From assembly GCA_002284615.2 (NCBI GenBank), contig MU070339.1:80988-99367 (forward strand): DNA of 18,380 bases, written 5' to 3'. The DNA is from Dunaliella salina (lineage: Eukaryota > Chlorophyta > Chlorophyceae > Chlamydomonadales > Dunaliellaceae). The notes beneath the pieces are model-generated. The model had not been told where the DNA came from. It made no database searches and saw only the letters and a list, made by a program, of their open reading frames with translations. Positions 16,346 through 18,380 of the stretch are shown here, piece after piece. How positions within the stretch are numbered: the first letter of the stretch is position 1; each line of letters starts with the position of its first letter. A program made the position numbers and the translations under genes.

Positions 16346-16513
16346 ATTGCGTTTTGGTAACGAAATTGCGGTTTTTACCGAAAAATTGGCTTGTGTCCAC
16401 CGAAATTGCGAAATGGCCGAAATTGCGCGAAATTGCGGTCAGAAAATTCTAAATTGCGCGAAAAACGAAAATTGCAATTTCGGTACCGAAATTTCGGTAC
16501 CGAAACGAAAACC
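16335..16513. promoter_or_regulatory. Right subterminal motif cluster of the hAT element
   Basis: GCGAAATTGCG, ACCGAAATTGCG, GCCGAAATTGCG and GAAATTTCGG recur about ten times. AATTTCGGTACCGAAATT near 16477-16500 is a perfect palindrome, followed by another copy of the half. The cluster is denser than on the left, as in some hAT elements where transposase binding is asymmetric. Confidence 0.6.
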
Positions 16514-16530
16514 GAAATTGCACAAGGCTG
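16514..16530 (-). repeat. hAT right terminal inverted repeat
   Basis: GAAATTGCACAAGGCTG, the exact reverse complement of the left end; followed by GTTGTACC (target duplication). Confidence 0.9.
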
Positions 16531-16538
16531 GTTGTACC
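16531..16538. repeat. Target-site duplication, right copy
   Basis: GTTGTACC; pairs with ATTGTACC at 14148-14155. Confidence 0.7.
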
Positions 16539-17158
16539 GCACGAAACATCAATGGAACATAGAACAATGCAGCAAATAGAAAAGGTAATTAAATGTTCCA
16601 GGACCGACCGCATACAATAAGGCGGGCAACACACAAGACTTTGGAGAAGTCAAAGAAGAAACACATTGACTGACATGCTGTGCAAGCGAGTGTTCACAGG
16701 CCAGAAATATAAGAGATAGACGAGTAAAATTGTGTGCAGTCCGCAAACAATTGAAAGGGTCAATTTTATCAAGCATAAGAAGCACTTGAGCAGGCATTGG
16801 TTCAAAATGTGTGGTTCCATTAAAGGTTACATCCATGATGGGCTACCATTGATGGCACGCCCTTTGCTCTCTTACTTCAGTACAAATATACTGATATATA
16901 TGGAGCAAGAGCACAGCAGAACCAAGAAGACATGTACATCATTACAGTTCATGTATTTTCAGCAGTGGTGAAAAGAAAAGAAAACTACATAGGCAGAGTA
17001 TCTCCATCCTACATCAATTAAGGAAAAGGGGCCACACAGGTGCATATACCGCATGACCTCCCCGCCACAAAAGTCCAAACCGAGAGAAGCACAACAAGCA
17101 GAGAAAGAGGACAGGTCCAGCAATTGCAACAGAGAGCAGGATGATACCTGAAGACTGG
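16539..17158. other. Unassigned stretch
   Basis: No gene, repeat or RNA is recognised. Frames of up to 107 codons occur on both strands (for example minus 16959-17282), without known motifs. Confidence 0.35.
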
Positions 17159-17225
17159 ATATGTGGTGAATCACTCTCTTGCTGCGGCAGCATCCTGCTG
17201 CGGCTGGATGAGCTTCACCACATAT
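17159..17225. repeat. Hairpin-forming inverted repeat, 12-bp perfect stem
   Basis: ATATGTGGTGAA (17159-17170) pairs perfectly with TTCACCACATAT (17214-17225). Inside the 43-base loop GCAGCA-TCC-TGCTGC forms a second perfect 6-bp hairpin. It may be a transposon relic or a structured RNA. No terminator-like T run follows on either strand. Confidence 0.6.
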
Positions 17226-17515
17226 GCCATTCGTATATTGGAGTATGTGTTCGTGCGTATTTGGACCTAGTGTGTCTCGCACCGAAGAATAAATGTCATA
17301 CGAAGAGTGCTCCTCACGTTCAAGACTGAAATCTCAGTAAGGATATTCTCACAGGCAAGCCCCACACAGTTATAACCTCTCTTACTCTGCATACACCACC
17401 TCTTAAGCTGTAAGCCATCGTCATCAAATAAATTCAGCACTTGTGAGCAGACCAGTTGTACCGAGACTGATCAGTCATGAAGTCCTATGCTTCCCCACAC
17501 GAGAAAATGCTGCTG
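17226..17515. other. Unassigned stretch
   Basis: No supported feature. Sequence appears unique. Confidence 0.3.
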
Positions 17516-17728
17516 TAGCCATAGTTCTCATAGCTCATAGCCTAAGTTCTGTCCATAGTTCCACTTTTATCCTCACAGTTTTGGCCCCCTAACCCCCTAC
17601 CCTAAACCTTAAGGTTTTAGGTCAAGCTTGCCGTAACCCTAAAACTACGTTTTTTTTGGTAGCCTAAAGGCTACAGAAACTATGAGGTCACAGTGAAACT
17701 ATGGCACGAACTATGAAAACTATGGCTA
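17516..17728. mobile_element. Foldback/MITE-like element
   Basis: TAGCCATAGTTCTCATAG at the left pairs with the right end with one mismatch (17 of 18). CCATAGTTCCACT matches at 12 of 13 and CCTCACAGTTT at 11 of 12 further in, so arms of about 66 and 52 bp align with one 16-base insertion on the left. The centre has two smaller hairpins, CCTAAACCTTAAGGTTTTAG at 17601-17620 and GTAGCCTAAAGGCTAC around 17659-17674. No clear target duplication is visible, so the family is undetermined. Confidence 0.65.
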
Positions 17729-17906
17729 TAACGGCAATGGTTCGAATTGAGGGACCTTCCTGAGCTAAATCACACCTACATTTCGACTAACCAGTCGATG
17801 TTCATTCAACCAGGGCAGTCGGATTATCTTGATTGATCAGGGCCGCTTGCCCGATTGTCTGGTCCCTTAAACATTTAACACTGTACCAGATGCTTCGGCG
17901 AGGAGA

Positions 17907-18221
17907 ATGCATGTACACCGGCTGTGTCAGGCCCTCAAAGATAGTAAACTCCAGTTCTGTAACTGGGTAAATGAACACCCTAAAGGGAGTTCATTTACCC
18001 AGTTGAAAGAGGCTGCAGCTGGTATGACATGGTGGCCAGCAGACGGAAATGGGAGGTCTTCTAAGGCAGCAACAGGTTGGGTGCAGTGCTCAGCCCAGCA
18101 GTGTGCAAGCTCACTGGCGCAAGTCCACTTGGTTTCCTCTGTCCCCAGTATGCAGATACTGCGAGGGATGCCAACAAAGCGTACGATGCTAGTGAGCTGG
18201 CATCAAATTAAGACAGAATGA
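17907..18221 (+). CDS. Unrecognised ORF, 104 codons, containing a perfect inverted repeat
   Basis: The product starts MHVHRLCQALKDSKLQFCNW and includes NEHPKGSSFTQLKEAAAGM and a TWWPADG segment. No known family is recognised, and support is only an open frame with fair composition. The perfect palindrome at 17961-18004 lies inside it, which makes a non-coding origin just as likely. No splice or promoter signal was found. Confidence 0.2.
   Translation: MHVHRLCQALKDSKLQFCNWVNEHPKGSSFTQLKEAAAGMTWWPADGNGRSSKAATGWVQCSAQQCASSLAQVHLVSSVPSMQILRGMPTKRTMLVSWHQIKTE
17961..18004. repeat. Perfect 16-bp inverted repeat, short loop
   Basis: AACTGGGTAAATGAAC is perfectly inverted at 17989-18004. The 12-base interior (ACCCTAAAGGGA) can pair further as CCCT with AGGG around a 2-base loop, leaving one A-A mismatch. 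The hairpin is therefore 20 bp in 44 bases. No T run follows. Confidence 0.9.
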
Positions 18222-18380
18222 TGATGAGGAAAAAGAAGTGGCATGCGGGGCTGGATTGTAACCATCAGGTCCACCGATTTCAGCTACATGCTGTGTAATG
18301 CCTGCTGTCAGGCATACATGGAAGGAGGAAAGGAGGCAAGCACGTTATGGGATGGTGAGTAGCACCAGGCACTTTTCACA
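18222..18380. other. Unassigned end of window
   Basis: No supported feature; the sequence continues past the window. Confidence 0.3.

Larger units (their letters stand above)
14156..16530 (+). mobile_element. Defective hAT-superfamily DNA transposon
   Basis: CAGCCTTGTGCAATTTC at 14156-14172 is perfectly inverted at 16514-16530. Flanks are ATTGTACC (14148-14155) and GTTGTACC (16531-16538), so 7 of 8 bases match; hAT elements make 8-bp target duplications and often start CAG. Both ends carry clusters of CCGAAATT-type motifs in both directions, as subterminal transposase-binding repeats do. Inside are a BED-finger ORF, a second left end, (TG)n runs and an acidic C-terminal exon. The RNase H-like core and the hAT dimerisation region are absent, so it is non-autonomous. 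An N at 14844, within the internal duplication, leaves open a local assembly error. Confidence 0.85.

Noticed and set aside
17586..17645. Interstitial telomere-like CCCTAAA words
   Set aside because: Only two isolated copies inside the foldback element; no tandem array.

Overview
The window reads as non-coding, repeat-dense nuclear DNA from a large-genome eukaryote. There are no long bacterial-style ORFs, no operons and no rRNA. Instead there are (TG)n microsatellites, minisatellites, spliced-looking short exons, and remnants of several transposon classes: hAT, a very small LTR element, non-LTR reverse transcriptase, tRNA-derived sequence and foldback elements. A miniature LTR element with a plant-style initiator-Met primer site, together with a BED-finger hAT element, points to the green lineage (land plant or streptophyte alga). 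That placement is an inference; I do not recognise the species. Two single N bases (6630 and 14844) mark assembly uncertainty.

Layout. 1-1000 is unassigned. 1005-1530 holds two families of diverged tandem repeats (about 68 bp and 32 bp). 1600-2930 is a large minisatellite built on a TGCAGGTCACAGGT-like word, with a local 95-bp higher-order period. 3245-3975 (minus) and 5160-6060 (plus) are inverted copies of an unrecognised dispersed repeat whose reading frames are conserved between copies; a third, partial copy lies at 10385-10700. Between the inverted arms sits a 346-bp TRIM/SMART-like LTR element (4388-4733) with paired LTRs, a primer-binding-site-like word, a polypurine tract and a tRNA-like internal segment with A and B boxes. 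6235-6563 has a strong foldback next to a possible exon. 8277-9003 has a Q-rich candidate exon with an echoed splice acceptor, and a second possible exon.

11257-11745 contains a 30-bp tandem repeat, a scrap of non-LTR reverse transcriptase and an abutting LTR-like or promoter-like block with a TATA box. 12805-13242 (minus) is an unrecognised 145-codon ORF with a tRNA-derived SINE-like segment upstream of it. 14156-16530 is the best-defined element: a defective hAT transposon with 17-bp perfect terminal inverted repeats, near-matching 8-bp target duplications, subterminal CCGAAATT-type motif clusters, an N-terminal BED zinc-finger ORF, a tandemly duplicated left end that has lost its finger, and an acidic C-terminal exon with a duplicated 3' tail. 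The catalytic core is missing. The right end carries a small hairpin (17159-17225), a foldback element (17516-17728) and a perfect 16-bp inverted repeat inside a 104-codon ORF (17961-18004).

No complete host gene can be assigned. The content is mainly a record of nested and decaying mobile elements and tandem repeats. The parts most worth following up are the miniature LTR element with its tRNA-like core, the unclassified dispersed family with conserved frames, and the rearranged hAT element.
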